Shown: positions 34,583 through 46,236, counted from the first letter of the stretch. The stretch: DNA of 64,000 bases from Sarocladium kiliense (GCA_030734395.1 JAUZTG010000003.1:806001-870000); one strand, 5' to 3'. Program-made: numbers and translations. Notes: a model not told the origin generated them from the letters alone.

Positions 34583-34655
34583 GGTTTCGTGGCGCAGTTG
34601 GTAGCGCGCCTCGCTAACACCGAGAAGGTCTCCGGTTCGAGCCCGGACGAAACCA
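34583..34655 (+). tRNA. tRNA-Val (anticodon AAC), copy 2
   Basis: Identical over all 73 nt to the copy 115 bp upstream. Part of the leader (CAGCTTCTGATTT) is also repeated, so the pair arose by recent tandem duplication. Confidence 0.95.
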
Positions 34656-37600
34656 TATCTTTTGCTGTTTGTTGCTCCTGGTTCCCCGGAAAGCACAATG
34701 GTTGTCTTTTTTTGCATCGTGGATGTGGGTTTTGGTGGGCAGTGGTGGTTTGATATGTGGATATAATGCCTTGGGATAAGGGAGATGTGGCTGGTAGTCT
34801 GTGCAGCCACATTAACAGCCACACTGGCCCCACGCTCATCCCTAAAACAAAAAGCTCCACGAAATTTTTGAGAAGCTCTTTCTTTCCCTCTCCTCTCAAC
34901 GTTCCCTCCCCCTTCGCTCGACAAATCGCTATTCGAAGCTCACAAACAGAGACACAGGCATCTGCCCCGTCTCGCGATCGTCCCTCGGGCGTTCGCATTC
35001 ACTGGCTTTGGGAGAAAGTCCCCGGACGTCTTCTTATTGGAAGCCTGCGGAAACGCGCCGCCATAGAAGCACTGCGGCTGACCTCGCGTTGGAGAAACAT
35101 TACCTTCACGGGTTGCCTCTTTCCCCCCTTGCTACTTTCCCGCCCTGCCCCGTTGCTAAATTCGACTGTCGTGCTTTGAGGGAAGAACCGTCGACCTGGT
35201 GCTGGTGTGGTCACTTGGCCGCTTTATGGATGAAGATACGAGTCCGAGCTGGGTTGCTGTGCTGGTTGCCAAGGGTCGATGGTTCAGAACTTGAAGTACG
35301 TCTCGGATGACGGGTGTGGCCGCCGGAGCATGCGGGCTTGAGGTCTGTGTTTCTCCCCAGAGGATCTTTGTCGAGGTTGATAGGTATGCGATTGCCTGGT
35401 GTCAGCTTGCTGGACCAGGTTACTCAATGGGGCTCATTCTCGAGGCGAAGGGGGTTGGAGCGTTCGCCAATATTTGGGGATGGCAGACGTCGATGTCTGA
35501 AGTCGGCGAAGTGTGATCATCTCTTTTTTTTCTCACCAACACTCTGGGGTCTCATTGGAGGCTCTTTGATGATCGGGCGTAGCTGGCTTCTGGACGGAGA
35601 CGGCCTGAAGTTCACATGATGAAGACAATATTAGAGTCAAGCACCGAGACTGGCCAAAGGTCAGTCTATGTGGACTTATATCAAACTAGTCTCTGAGAAC
35701 TTCAGGTTGCCATGCTTTTTTGGTTGGTCCTTATTGGGTAAGGTATCATTGAGCATCACTGCAGGGGAAGCCGTGTCGCCCTGGTGGCGCTTCTTCGACT
35801 AAGTAATCGTAGCATACTCCATACTCTACCTCGTATAAGTTGTAGTTACCGTCTGCCGCGTTGCTTGATTCAGCCAATATGCTGGAGCGAGACAACCGCG
35901 TTGAGGTGCATTTGTCTTCTCATTGCCGAGCATCGGTAGTGTCGTTAGTGGTGACCAGTAACATCGCTTGAGAGGCTATTCTTGGCCTCAGACATCAGCC
36001 CGCCACAGTTCCGTCCGAGCGAAAGCCACTACGAGGTACAACGTCACGAGACAGTTGGCGAGACTTTGGCTGACTCGGATTTGCAGCCACCAGACTTCAC
36101 CTGGTATCCATTCGCAGCGGCGAAGGGCCTCACTGCACCACTTCGAAGGGAGACAAGGGAATGCGTATCCGCACCGGACCTTAGCATGAAGACGGGTCAG
36201 GACGGCACGATTCGGCTATCAGTGACCGGATGGACTATTGACTGGCATCGCCTGACGCTTTCCGCTCAGTCGCGTAAAGTCTTGCTGCACGTCGCGAGTG
36301 GCTTGCCGCTTCATGTACGCGCTTGCATGCACCAGCCAATTCCAAGCCAAAGCTTTGTAGAACCTGGCCAGCTCATCTCATCTACACCCATCTACACCCA
36401 TCTTCGCAATCATTAGCCAGGGTCACATACGAGCAGAAAAGTGGCCAATTCCACTCTCAACAAATGCACACTTAGGCACACATGGTCCACCCGTGATTAA
36501 CGAATATTACACTGGGCTGCATTCATGCAGGGGGCAACAAGTCGTCTCACCCACCATTCATCCCCTCCTCAGCCCGGGGAGCCGGGGGGTGGGGTTCGCT
36601 GTTTTCCCGGCTGCAACGCAAGGTTGCAACGCTGAAAGGGGGGTTGGATCGGCAGGGAACGGTTCCTCGCTTGCGATTGATGATGGGGCTTGCCCCGAAT
36701 ATGGGATCGGTGGTCATCGGGTGCAATAGCTGGAGCAGCAGCACTCCGAGGAAGTGCTGTGCTGCGCTGTGCTGTAGACTTTCTAGACTCTCTGTCACAG
36801 TTGTGCCCAGCCAGCCACCAATCTTGCCGGTGGCGTCCACTTAGACACCTTTAAAACAATAACGCACGTTCCTTCGCTTGTCCGTCGTGTGAACTCTGTT
36901 CGCTGTTCCTGACTACCTAATGCCATCCAGGTATGAATTGTTGCCTCACTACCTCAGGGGCGATGATCCCAGAGCCTACACGTACGTATACCCAAAGACT
37001 GCCATACGCTTGAACAGCGACAAGAATAGCGAGTAAAACAGCAAATAGAATGGCGAGTAGAACAACGCCCAGAATAGTGAGGTAAGCCTGTTCCTGACTC
37101 TGGGTCGAACCGGGGGGACGAAACGTCCATCGTTCACACGCAGTCCACACCTCCCCCAAAAACCCCCCCTGTCGAACCCGCACCCTCTTTCAGACTTTCT
37201 GCAAGCTGTTTCACAGGGCTTAGAGACCATGGGTTTCGCTCGCACGGGGCTTCGACTCCGCTCAATAAGGTAGACCTCAGTGCTGATGTTTTGCTGCTAC
37301 AGGCAGAAGACGGTCCCTGCTGAATGCACCCCCGGAAAAGCGTGAGATTTTGGGGAGAACATGGGTGTTAGTCGGAGGGGTGGGAGGGTTCCAGGTCTGG
37401 GCGGTTTGTCTCAATTCTCTTAACGATTGCTTGTCAGCCCTTTGCTTCTTTTGGAATCCTGCTTTCTGCTTCTTCTTCTGGTTCGAAAGTTTCTGACACT
37501 GTGATATGTGAGAAGTTGCAATTGACTCGTCCACCAGGCTGATCTCCTCACGACTTACTTCCCTTACCACCGCGCGTAATACCCTTCGAGTTGTACCTCA

Positions 37601-37662
37601 CCAAGGGTCCAAATACGAAAACCTCTCAAACACAGCCGACTGCGGCGCAAAGGCTTCTCACA
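34656..37662. other. 3-kb gene-poor region
   Basis: No gene I can support over 3 kb. It contains the 24-bp repeats listed at 37017 and a frame at 35982-36416 that has no ATG at its start and no domain I recognise, though its composition looks somewhat protein-like. A G-rich tract lies near 36576-36596. It could hold a decayed gene, a lncRNA or long upstream control DNA of the CFEM gene. Confidence 0.4.
37017..37088. repeat. Three imperfect 24-bp tandem repeats
   Basis: Three adjoining 24-bp units share the core AGAATRGYGAG. Units one and two are closest to each other; unit three is more diverged. Non-coding minisatellite. Confidence 0.6.
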
Positions 37663-38174
37663 ATGCAACTCTTCTCCGTCTTTGCCACGCTCCTCCTTGC
37701 GGCCACAGCATCCGCCGAAGTCGACCTCCAAAAGATCCTCGCCCTCCAAAAGGAACTCCCAGAATGCTCCGTGCAATGCATCCGGACCACTGCTGCCCAG
37801 CATAATTGCACTGTCATCGACCTGGCATGTCAATGCCAGAACATGCAGCCGATCATCGAGGATGTGACACCTTGCTTCGTCAAGGCTGGGTGTGGGCTGG
37901 AGGATATTGCGAGTATGTTATCTTCTTTAACAATAACTGGTGATGCGTTGAGATAAGTTCTGACGAGTGTGACGTGATAGATGCGGCAAAGACTTCCTTC
38001 GAGATTTGCGCGGTTGTCGCAGAGGGCGCGGCCGAGAACACGACTACGACGGATAACCCTGCGCTGCCGAAAACAACGCCGGTTAACCTCGAGGACGGTG
38101 CGATAAGCGCGAGGGGCGCGAGGTCAGAGGCACTGGTGTTGGTCGCGATAGTCGCTGGCATTGTGATGATGTAG
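37663..38174 (+). CDS. CFEM-domain GPI-anchored surface protein, 2 exons
   Basis: Secreted eight-cysteine protein. Exons 37663-37912 and 37981-38174 give 147 aa. The signal peptide (MQLFSVFATLLLAATASA) is clear, and the ATG at 37663 was chosen because it starts that peptide. The CFEM domain follows, with the eight Cys at the expected spacing, from ELPECSVQC to FEIC; the Asp after the third Cys (NCTVIDLAC), which binds haem iron in several CFEM proteins, is present. A Thr/Pro-rich spacer leads to a C-terminal hydrophobic tail (ALVLVAIVAGIVMM), as expected of a GPI signal. Roles known for the family are haem uptake, wall structure and host interaction; which applies here is unknown. Confidence 0.9.
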
Positions 38175-38462
38175 CGACGGCTGCCGGTGAATGGAGGCGA
38201 CGATGACGAGGAGTTATATACCCGGAGAAAGAAGAAAAGGCGCGAAGCAGTACTTGTGGGGATGGCGTTTGTTGGATTAGCGTTGGGACTTCAGACAAGT
38301 GTTTTTCGGTATTTGCGAAGATATGAATCGATTCGTTTCTGTATATCAGTCTGAGATGGAGTATCAGAGTGCTTCGTAAGTCTATACACGGTATAAGCAG
38401 ATCTATCGTCCCCGAGGACGTATACCAACCCCATTACTGTTTGCTCTGACAAGCAACCACCC

Positions 38463-39580
38463 TTAGCCCGGTCCCCAACGACCAAGCGCACCGTACTGGC
38501 CACCATCGAACATGTCCTTGACCTCATCCAGCCCGGAAAGCTGCGACCCAAACTCAAAACCCTTCCTCCTCTGCGCCTCCACGCGCTTCCAATCCCACTC
38601 TCCATTCTGGGTAAGATTCACCTCCGAAAGATCAACGGTGTCATCACCAAGCTGACCCTCACCACTCATCCAGCCGCCAGGCCGCTCGGGGAGGAGACCG
38701 GCGTCGTTGAGGAGGATGGCCGGGTGGACGGTGAAACGGCCGAGCTTGAAGACGTACTTTGCGACTGAGGTGGCGAGGATGTTGCGCTCCCAGCCGCCGG
38801 CTGCGTCGCGTGCGGTTCGGGTCTTGGCCTTGATGAAGCTGGGGTCGAGCCACTCAGTGGGCTTCGCCGTGCCCTTCTTGACGAAGTATGTAACAGTGTA
38901 AATCCACTTCCGATCCCAGGAGAGGATACTCGTCCACATCTCGTACTTCTGGAAAAGGCTGACCTCCTTCCTGAACGAACACTCTACTGAGCCGAGGACG
39001 ATGCTGAGCGTGCCCTTCATGGGCTCGTTGGTCTTGGGGTCGAGAACAAGGCGGGTCTTGCGGTTGTTATTTGCGTTATCCCAGGCTGTGCGGAGGAGGT
39101 AGCAGACACAGTGGGAGCGGGCGACGTCTGCGTCGGAGAAGAAGGTAGAGTTGGACTTGTGCATGTTGTAGTCGATCTCGAAGATGGGTGCGCTGGTAGC
39201 GGTGATGACGGGCTTGAAGAGCGCGCGGGGTCCAAGACGGACATGTTTGCGACGAATGAGGTGGAAGTAAAATGAGTTGAAGACTCGGAACTGACGGGAT
39301 CTGTCAGCTTAGATGCTCATTGGAGAGAGGAGGGTGCAAGCTGAGGTTGGGCAGAGATACTTACAGTCCAGGCGAAGGGAAGGGACTTCCAGTTCAACAC
39401 AACAGCGAGCAGCAGCAGAATGCGTGCCACACGACCAGGGCCGGTGACGAAACTCCGCGCCATGTTCTGGAACTCGTATTTCCATGCTGCGAAGCCGGCA
39501 CCGCCGACGATGGTAGGCACGAAGAGAGCGCTGTTCATGGCCTTGCGAACAGCCTCCTGCATCATGGTTGCTGACGCCAT
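38463..39580 (-). CDS. THEM6-like / 4HBT_2 thioesterase-like protein, 2 exons
   Basis: Exons on the minus strand 39580-39365 and 39290-38463, 347 aa. The N-terminus carries one hydrophobic segment (ILLLLAVVLNW, about residues 51-65), probably a membrane anchor. The hot-dog domain follows, with PIFEIDYNMHKSNSTFFSDADVAR, a block I associate with 4HBT_2/THEM6-type acyl-CoA thioesterase-like proteins; fungal databases often label them 'capsule polysaccharide biosynthesis protein'. The rest of the fold (KGTLSIVLGSVECSFRKEV, then EMWTSILSWDRKWIYTVTYF) fits. Enzyme activity is not established for this branch. Confidence 0.82.
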
Positions 39581-40906
39581 TGTTGCTGGTTATGAGCACT
39601 GGTGAAAGCTCACCCAGCGCGAAGGAGAGAAGAGATCGACGCGGTATTTAAGAAAGAAGGTTCGGAGTTTAGGGGAAAGGGTGAGCAATGATGCTGATAA
39701 GTGTCCGAAGGGAGAAACGCGATGCTGCTGGTGGGTATTAGAATGGTATGTGGCGGCGATAAGGTGTCAATTAAAGAGGTGATGGCGACAAGGGTCGCAT
39801 TTCCACCAAGAATGCAGATGGAAGAAAAGAAGAAAAGGAGGAAGAGCGGCACTTTTGAACCAGAAAGAGAGAGCGAGAAACAAGGGACTTATTAGTGACG
39901 AAGTACTCCGTAGAGGTTGGGCGAATTGGGAAATTCGTGAAAATGAGGAATGGGAGTGCAGCCAGCGATTGGCAGTGTGAGAGAATGCGCCGTGCTGACG
40001 GGTGGTAGTGGTGCCAAGTTGCGCCAGAGTAGCAGATCCTTAAAGATTACGGGGCCGAACCGAGGCATCTTGGGGTGATGGGGTCCACTATAGCTTCTAG
40101 AAAGGAGAGAAGAATCATGTGCAGTTCACATTGAGATTACGGATGGGGCCAGAAGAGGTTAAGGTCTTGAGAAGAGCTACTCTAATTCGGCATTGGAATC
40201 GATATGGGGGTCAGACTGAGCAAGTTTGAATGCTGATGGATAAGCTCCGTGGCATCCGCGGCCTTGATTCCAGTGATGTTCCAACACTATGATGGGCCAA
40301 TCTCCCTGCCACTAGCTGCTCAGGATGAGAATCCGAATGCGGTTGCATCTTTGAGGGAGTATTTCGTCTTATCATGTCGATGTAGAGCCGGCATGTGCGG
40401 GCAGTGTCATCTCTCGTCAGAAAAGGCTCTTACATGTGAGACGGCTCTAGTCTTGTGACATAGCGATGATTGAAGTCTATTGATCTCACTCGATGATAGC
40501 TAAGCAGAAGCAAATTGTTATGGTATTTATCATAATGATTCACTTACATCCTGAATCTGGCGTTGGAGGTGAAATCAAGATGCTGCAGTTCCTCATCTCA
40601 AGTTGAACCCTGATGCCCATCTGCCCCTTATCAGCCACAACCCTACAGCCACTGCCGGCCACTGACACCCGCCGACACTCCTCCCACAACGTCTAGCTCC
40701 AGGGCATCACACCGCCCCGCCAGCCACTCACCACCACCACTCTTCAGCCACACCTGCCCCTCCCTCCGATCATCGGGCCATTCTCAAGTGAAGCTCTCGC
40801 AAACTTCTCCCCCATGTTTGGACTCAGGTACCTTATACAGCATACATCCCTCCCACGACTCTTCACCAACTACATACAAAGAGTCAATTGCATCTTAGTC
40901 ATCACC
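39581..40906. other. Divergent intergenic region (thioesterase / homoserine kinase)
   Basis: About 1.3 kb. The last 250 bp are rich in CCAC/CACC, typical of leader DNA. No gene supported. Confidence 0.4.
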
Positions 40907-42111
40907 ATGGAGTCTTTCGTCATCAAAACTCCCAGCTCCAGCGCGAACATCGGCCCTGGCTTCGATGTCATTGGCCTCGCCCTCTCAGTCTACCTTGAAC
41001 TCCACGTCACAATCGACCGTACGAAGAAGTCGTCTGAGCACCCTCTTAATTGCCGCGTCACCTACGAGGGTCAAGGAGAGGGCTCGTCAGATATCAGCCT
41101 GGATCCTCAGCGTAACCTTCTTACCCGTGTTGCGCTTTACGTCCTCCGGTGCCATGATCAGAGGGAGTTTCCCGTTGAGACGCATGTTCATATCAAGAAT
41201 CCTATCCCGCTTGGTCGTGGACTGGGAAGCTCAGGAGCGGCTGTTGTGGCGGGCGTCATGCTTGGAAAGGAGGTTGGTGGGCTTGAGATCTCTGATGAGA
41301 GATTGTTTGACTACTGCCTGATGATCGGTACGTTGATACTTCTCCTCTTCATAATTGCACAACCGGATCGGCTGACGTGAGCTTCTTTATATAGAGAGAC
41401 ATCCCGACAATGTCGGTGCCGCACTCTTTGGCGGCTTCGTCGGAACTTACCTCAAGCCTCTGACCCCTGAGGATACCGCCCGCACAGAGATTCCTCTCAG
41501 TGAAGTGCTTCCTGCCCCAGCAGGGGGTGAAGACACTGGCAAGCGGCCACCAAAGCCGCCACACGGCATTGGCCACCACATCAAGTTCCCCTGGGCGAAG
41601 GAGATCAAGGCCATTGCCATCATCCCTGACTTCATCGTCCCTACGCACAAGGCCCGCGAGGTTCTGCCAGAGAAGTACTCGCGACCAGACGTGGTGAGTA
41701 CCACCCCAATTCCACATGATGCGAACACTGATATCCTAACAATTCTACCCTTATCAGACCTTCAACCTCCAAAGAATAGCCCTCCTGCCCGTCGCCCTCG
41801 GTCAATCGCCTCCCGACCCCGAACTCATCCACCTCGCCATGCAAGACAAGATCCACCAACCTTACCGCCAAACGCTCATCCCCGGCCTCACCGAGATCGT
41901 CACCTCCATGTCCCCCAAGACCGAGAAGGGCTTCCTCGGCGTCTGTCTCTCCGGCGCTGGCCCCACGATCCTTGCCCTCGCGACGGAAAACTTCGAGGAG
42001 ATCGCGGAGAAGATCATTGCGAAGCTGAGGGCGCATAACGAGAACAAGGAACTGAAGTGTGAGTGGAAGTTGTTGGAGCCGGCGGAGGGGACGAAGGTGA
42101 TTAGGTCATGA
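40907..42111 (+). CDS. THR1: Homoserine kinase (THR1), 3 exons
   Basis: Phosphorylates homoserine to O-phosphohomoserine in threonine biosynthesis; cytosolic GHMP-kinase. Exons 40907-41327, 41395-41693, 41758-42111; 357 aa, the family's usual length. Seen: the N-terminal strand with SSSANIGPGFDVIGLAL, the ATP-binding GHMP motif IPLGRGLGSSGAAVVAG, the block ERHPDNVGAALFGGF with the conserved Asn-Val, and the C-terminal GVCLSGAGPTILAL. The ATG at 40907 has a good context (CACCATGG); the frame opens slightly earlier, but that part is unlike the family. Confidence 0.95.
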
Positions 42112-43052
42112 AGTGTTCCTTGCTCGAGGTCATGTGCTTCGGGTGTTGGGTCAGGTAGCTATTGATGGCGGTTGTGGAGAATTAAGCTTTGTGCCGAGGT
42201 GGTATCAGGGATCTTTGCTCTCGTATTTCTTGTGCCAGGTGAGACCTAGGCACGTCACCAGCCGCCTTAGATCCCGCTGGGAGCCGGAACAGAATAGATC
42301 TAGATTCATGGATTACGGGCTTTGGATTCCGCTGCTTTCTCGCAAGCAAGTAAACGAACGTGAGCGGTGTGTCGTGCCATGTTGTGCAGCAGACCGTATC
42401 GGCTATCGACAAGCACTGCCTTAGCCGGCTGACAACCCGCGATGCCGCTGCGATCTAGGCCGAGATGGAGTCGTTCTGCATTCTGCAGCAAGCCTCAATT
42501 ATTGTGAGCAAATAGTTTGCAGATGCCCTCGCATTGCTGCCAGACAAGATCCTTGACGGAACATTCGAACACGAGGACTGGGCGAAGTGGAGCACATTAC
42601 GAGGGCAAATGGCCGGCGCTCATACCACGTCAGGCAATAGTCTGGCAAGCCTGCAGCCCCATCTATCGCCTACAACAGGCCTTAACTATACCTCCGCAGA
42701 GAAACGTGGAGTTTCGCTAATACAAGATGCCAGCCACCTCGTAAAAGAGAAAAAAAGGCTATAGAATACTTCGATAGTAGCTTCTGGTTGAGGCTTAGGC
42801 TGCGGGATGGGGGTGACTGGCCTGGGCCTTCTGGAGGACCCCGAAGGGAGCTAGACTTTAGCGGATGATGGTGTCCGGCATGTAAGTGCCGCCAGTGGCC
42901 CTTTTTTGTTGCTATTTGCGGAATACGGACGGACGGCTTGACAACCGCACGCACCACGTCATTTGACCGATGTGCAAGCTTAGGCGATGCAAGCCTAGGT
43001 AGACTTGTGAATGGCAGTGAGAACATATGATTGCGCTGCTGGTCATGGGAAG
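42112..43052. other. Intergenic region between homoserine kinase and cerato-platanin
   Basis: About 0.94 kb, no supported gene or repeat. Confidence 0.4.
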
Positions 43053-43058
43053 TATAAA
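43053..43058 (+). promoter_or_regulatory. TATA box of the cerato-platanin gene
   Basis: TATAAA 144 bp before the ATG at 43197, followed by a C/A-rich leader with TCACACTCGC-like initiator DNA. Confidence 0.55.
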
Positions 43059-43196
43059 GAGAGAGGAGGCTTCCTCAAGCATTGACTTGGAGACAGACCA
43101 TCACTCAAACAGCAAACCACCACTCCAATACATCTCAGTCTCCCCCAGAACAACCAACCACACCTTTCACACTCGCTTCTCGCCGAAACCGCAAAC

Positions 43197-43667
43197 ATGC
43201 AGCTCTCTATCCTCCCCATTCTCTCCTCCATGCTGGCTCTCGGCTCAGCCGTCACCCGTACGTCTAGCACCTCCTCACAACAACCCTGCCTCAGCTCTAA
43301 CCCATCCACAGTCTCCTACGACACCGGCTACGACGATGCCTCCCGGCCCCTCACCTCCGTCGCCTGCTCCGACGGCAAAAACGGCCTCATCACTAAGTAT
43401 GGCTGGCACACCCAAGGCCAAATCCCCCGTTTCCCCAACATCGGCGGTGCCGCTGCCGTCGCAGGCTGGAACTCCCCGGAGTGCGGTGGCTGCTGGAAGT
43501 TGGAGTACAAGGGCAAGAGCATCAATGTCCTTGCGATTGATCATGCGGCTTCGGGGTTCAATATTGGAAAGAAGGCGATGGATACGTTGACTGGGGGGAA
43601 GGCGGCGCAGCTTGGAAGGGTGGATGTTCAGGCTACGAAGGTTGCTGGGAAGAACTGTGGACTTTGA
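43197..43667 (+). CDS. Cerato-platanin family secreted protein, 2 exons
   Basis: Small secreted four-cysteine protein with an expansin-like double-psi beta-barrel. Family members sit in the cell wall, bind chitin oligomers and can act as elicitors of plant defence. Exons 43197-43257 and 43312-43667 give 138 aa: a signal peptide (MQLSILPILSSMLALGSA), then LSYDTGYDDASRPLTSVAC, GLITKYGW, FPNIGG, the CGGCW pair, and NCGL at the end. The 54-nt intron (GTACGT, branch CTCTAAC, CCACAG) is a multiple of three and free of stops, so an unspliced mRNA would still be read through with 18 extra residues. Length and cysteine number are normal. Confidence 0.92.
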   Translation: MQLSILPILSSMLALGSAVTRTSSTSSQQPCLSSNPSTVSYDTGYDDASRPLTSVACSDGKNGLITKYGWHTQGQIPRFPNIGGAAAVAGWNSPECGGCWKLEYKGKSINVLAIDHAASGFNIGKKAMDTLTGGKAAQLGRVDVQATKVAGKNCGL

Positions 43668-44404
43668 GGAGGGGTAAAGGATTGGGCGTTTATGGATTTG
43701 AAAAGCATTTACATGGATGGGATATGGCTTAGAGTATTGTATAGCAAGTAAGGATGAAAGCTTTGCGTAACCTGCTGGAGCTACAGTGGCTTGTATCTTC
43801 GAGTGATCTATCACCTAGATCGAGACGCAAACAGAAGCTATGGCATTTCAATCAAGTTGCAAACTCATCTCTGACACCATTGAGTGACCGCTTGCTGGCT
43901 CACCACTTGAAACTTTATGGGTCAACGCCCTGCACTGGGAACGAATGAGTGAGCTCTACGATCATTGGCATCATGGCACATGGTCTCCGGAATTGGCATG
44001 GCCCAAATCTCTAAAGCCAGAAGACATTTGTGCACTTGGGTTGAAGAGTTGGATATCATCCCTGTGCTATTTTGATGGTATGTTTTGAGAGAGCCGTATT
44101 GACTGACACACTGTTATTGGTAGCCGCACCACGGCAAGCCACAGATGATGGTCATATCTCAACTTCCCGTTGGTCCTGTCGTTAGCCGTGCATATCTATT
44201 ATCGACGCAGTGTTATGTCAACGCAAATCACACACAATGAATCTAATTTCCTGTCGCCCAGCGGAGAGCAACCGATTTGGCCTCCAAACAGCAAGGGCCA
44301 CCCTCACAACATGGCTGGCCACCATCCATCAGCTGCTCCCGCGTCCTCATCCTGCCGGTTTCTTCTCTTTCTCTAACATATCAATCTTCATTATTATCAT
44401 CATC
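43668..44404. other. Intergenic region between cerato-platanin and the following orphan
   Basis: About 0.74 kb. A run of ATC/ATT trinucleotides at about 44385-44404 lies just before the next start codon. No other feature supported. Confidence 0.4.
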
Positions 44405-45499
44405 ATGATAATGACCAACGGTGATAATCGCCTTCGGAGCGGGTTGAGGATGAAGAAGGTCTTATTCGACCTGCCACTATGCCCTGTGTCACCTGCTCCC
44501 GATGGCAACCAGTCCGCCCCAAGCAACGACGTCGCTTGCGACACTCAGCCGGGGAAATCGTCTGACGAACAGCCTAGGGGCCTGGCTCGCGCATCAACCG
44601 ACGAGCTTCTGCATCACTACATCCAACGCTGCCAACCTCTCGACCTTCAACCTCCTCGTAACAGAAAGTGCGCTATGGCGCTCGAGATTGCCGCTAAAGA
44701 GCGTCTCTGGGTTCTGGCTGCGAAAGATGGCTCACTGTTTTGCATCGAGTGCCCTTGCGACAAAATTCTCGACCCAGAGACGCCAAAGGGTTTGGCACGC
44801 GATCGTATCGTAACTCGTCACTTCCACACACACCCTTTCGAAGGAGGTGAGGCTGTTGCACACTTTCAGGATACCCACGACGAAGGATCTGAGCTGGACG
44901 AGCAGACTGTAGTGCAAAACTATGGGCGGAAAGGTATTGTTATAAATGTCATGCCAGCTGCGGCTCGTACTGATACATACATTCTCTTAATAGTCCGTAT
45001 GCCCAAGGACGGCGATGTGTTACCCCTTGTTGCAGCGCACAACTTATCAGTCTTCAACTGGTATAGAAGGGTCATGCATGACGTGGAGAAGCCTCATAAG
45101 GAGAGCGCACCTGTAGCTGCTATTAGCAAAAGCCTCACGTTTAGCGTACGCGGCCTGAAGGCATCTTGTTTGCGCAATTCCCTAGGCCAGGTCACACCCG
45201 AGACCGCCGAGAGCCCTGACGCTTCACCCAATCATCCTTCAGAGACTATATGTCCTCGCTCGCGCCCTCGTCGATTCGTTGAAGGACCTCGAACTCGCTC
45301 CCAAAGAGCTTTGAAACCGAAACAGAAGGGGTTGAGCTGCCATAAGGAGAGCGCTGATATCCTCAGAGGATACTTCAATTACGAGATACGGGAGGTGTAT
45401 GAACGCGTTATCGGGCCGTGGGAGGGGCAGATGGATAGGGAGGAAATGATACGGCTGATTGTTGAGGCTAGAGAACTCCGGAAAGGGAGGTCTGAATGA
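44405..45499 (+). CDS. Orphan hypothetical protein, with a possible in-frame 60-nt intron
   Basis: Open frame of 364 codons from the ATG at 44405. The frame stays open to 44210, but only through sequence that reads like a leader. I recognise no family. The middle (about residues 60-215) is globular in composition: AMALEIAAKERLWVLAAKDGS, CIECPCDKIL, RDRIVTRHFHTHPF, FNWYRRVMHDV. The C-terminal third is basic and disordered, then ends in a helical block (ILRGYFNYEIREVYERVIG). A segment at 44934-44993 has a donor (GTATTG), a branch-like ACTGATAC and a TAG acceptor, and its length is a multiple of three, so a 344-aa spliced form is possible. Confidence 0.6.
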   Translation: MIMTNGDNRLRSGLRMKKVLFDLPLCPVSPAPDGNQSAPSNDVACDTQPGKSSDEQPRGLARASTDELLHHYIQRCQPLDLQPPRNRKCAMALEIAAKERLWVLAAKDGSLFCIECPCDKILDPETPKGLARDRIVTRHFHTHPFEGGEAVAHFQDTHDEGSELDEQTVVQNYGRKGIVINVMPAAARTDTYILLIVRMPKDGDVLPLVAAHNLSVFNWYRRVMHDVEKPHKESAPVAAISKSLTFSVRGLKASCLRNSLGQVTPETAESPDASPNHPSETICPRSRPRRFVEGPRTRSQRALKPKQKGLSCHKESADILRGYFNYEIREVYERVIGPWEGQMDREEMIRLIVEARELRKGRSE

Positions 45500-46230
45500 G
45501 GAGAGCGTTGTTGTCACTTTCCGTTCACGCTTTATCATGATATTCTTTGGGCATGGAATCTCTGCTCCTGACAGAATTAGAGATTATGACAACAGCGCTT
45601 GCTCTTGATGAGCTGTCCCTCAAGTACCTACTTGCGTGGGCTAACTAGCTACTTGCTACGGCGTGTTGACTGATCAATGGACAGGACCCAAAACTCCCCT
45701 CATTGGCACTTTTACTATCGCCTGCTTGCATTGGCCAATTCTTGGGTTGCATTGCTGATGGGGAGGCAATGCGGGCACTACCAGGACTGATGATGTCAAG
45801 CTTTCTGGGGCATCCCCAATGAAGTGCGACTTAGCTTCGTCTGGGGGGCTCCAGATGGATATCTCTAGATATATTATTATCCCGAGAACGCAAGTCGATT
45901 TATTGGAGGATGAGGATTCGACTCGATGAAGAGGCAAGGCATTCATGCCATTCTAGCAGACCCTTAAACGCATTGGACATCGGGAAGCAAGACAGGTTGC
46001 CTTTTACCCAAGGGTACGATGCACGTCGCTTAATCTCCACGGATGCCGCTCAGCCAGAGACACGCATGCGCCGCCTCCTCCTCCTCCATCCGATACTTAG
46101 CCCGGGTCATAGTCATCTCTGACAAATGGCGGGGAAGTCGTCAATGAACGCATATCGCATGTTCAACCAACGGTACCAAGCCTATTTTCGGCAGTGGCTT
46201 TTCGTAAAGGCTGCATGAGGCGTATGGCTT
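45500..46230. other. Intergenic region upstream of the MetE-like gene
   Basis: About 0.73 kb, no gene supported. Confidence 0.4.
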
Positions 46231-46236
46231 TATAAA
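46231..46236 (+). promoter_or_regulatory. TATA box of the MetE-like gene
   Basis: TATAAA 119 bp before the ATG at 46350. Confidence 0.5.

Noticed and set aside
35982..36416. 144-codon open frame in the gene-poor region
   Set aside because: It begins with TTG, not ATG, has no domain I recognise and no convincing splice partner.
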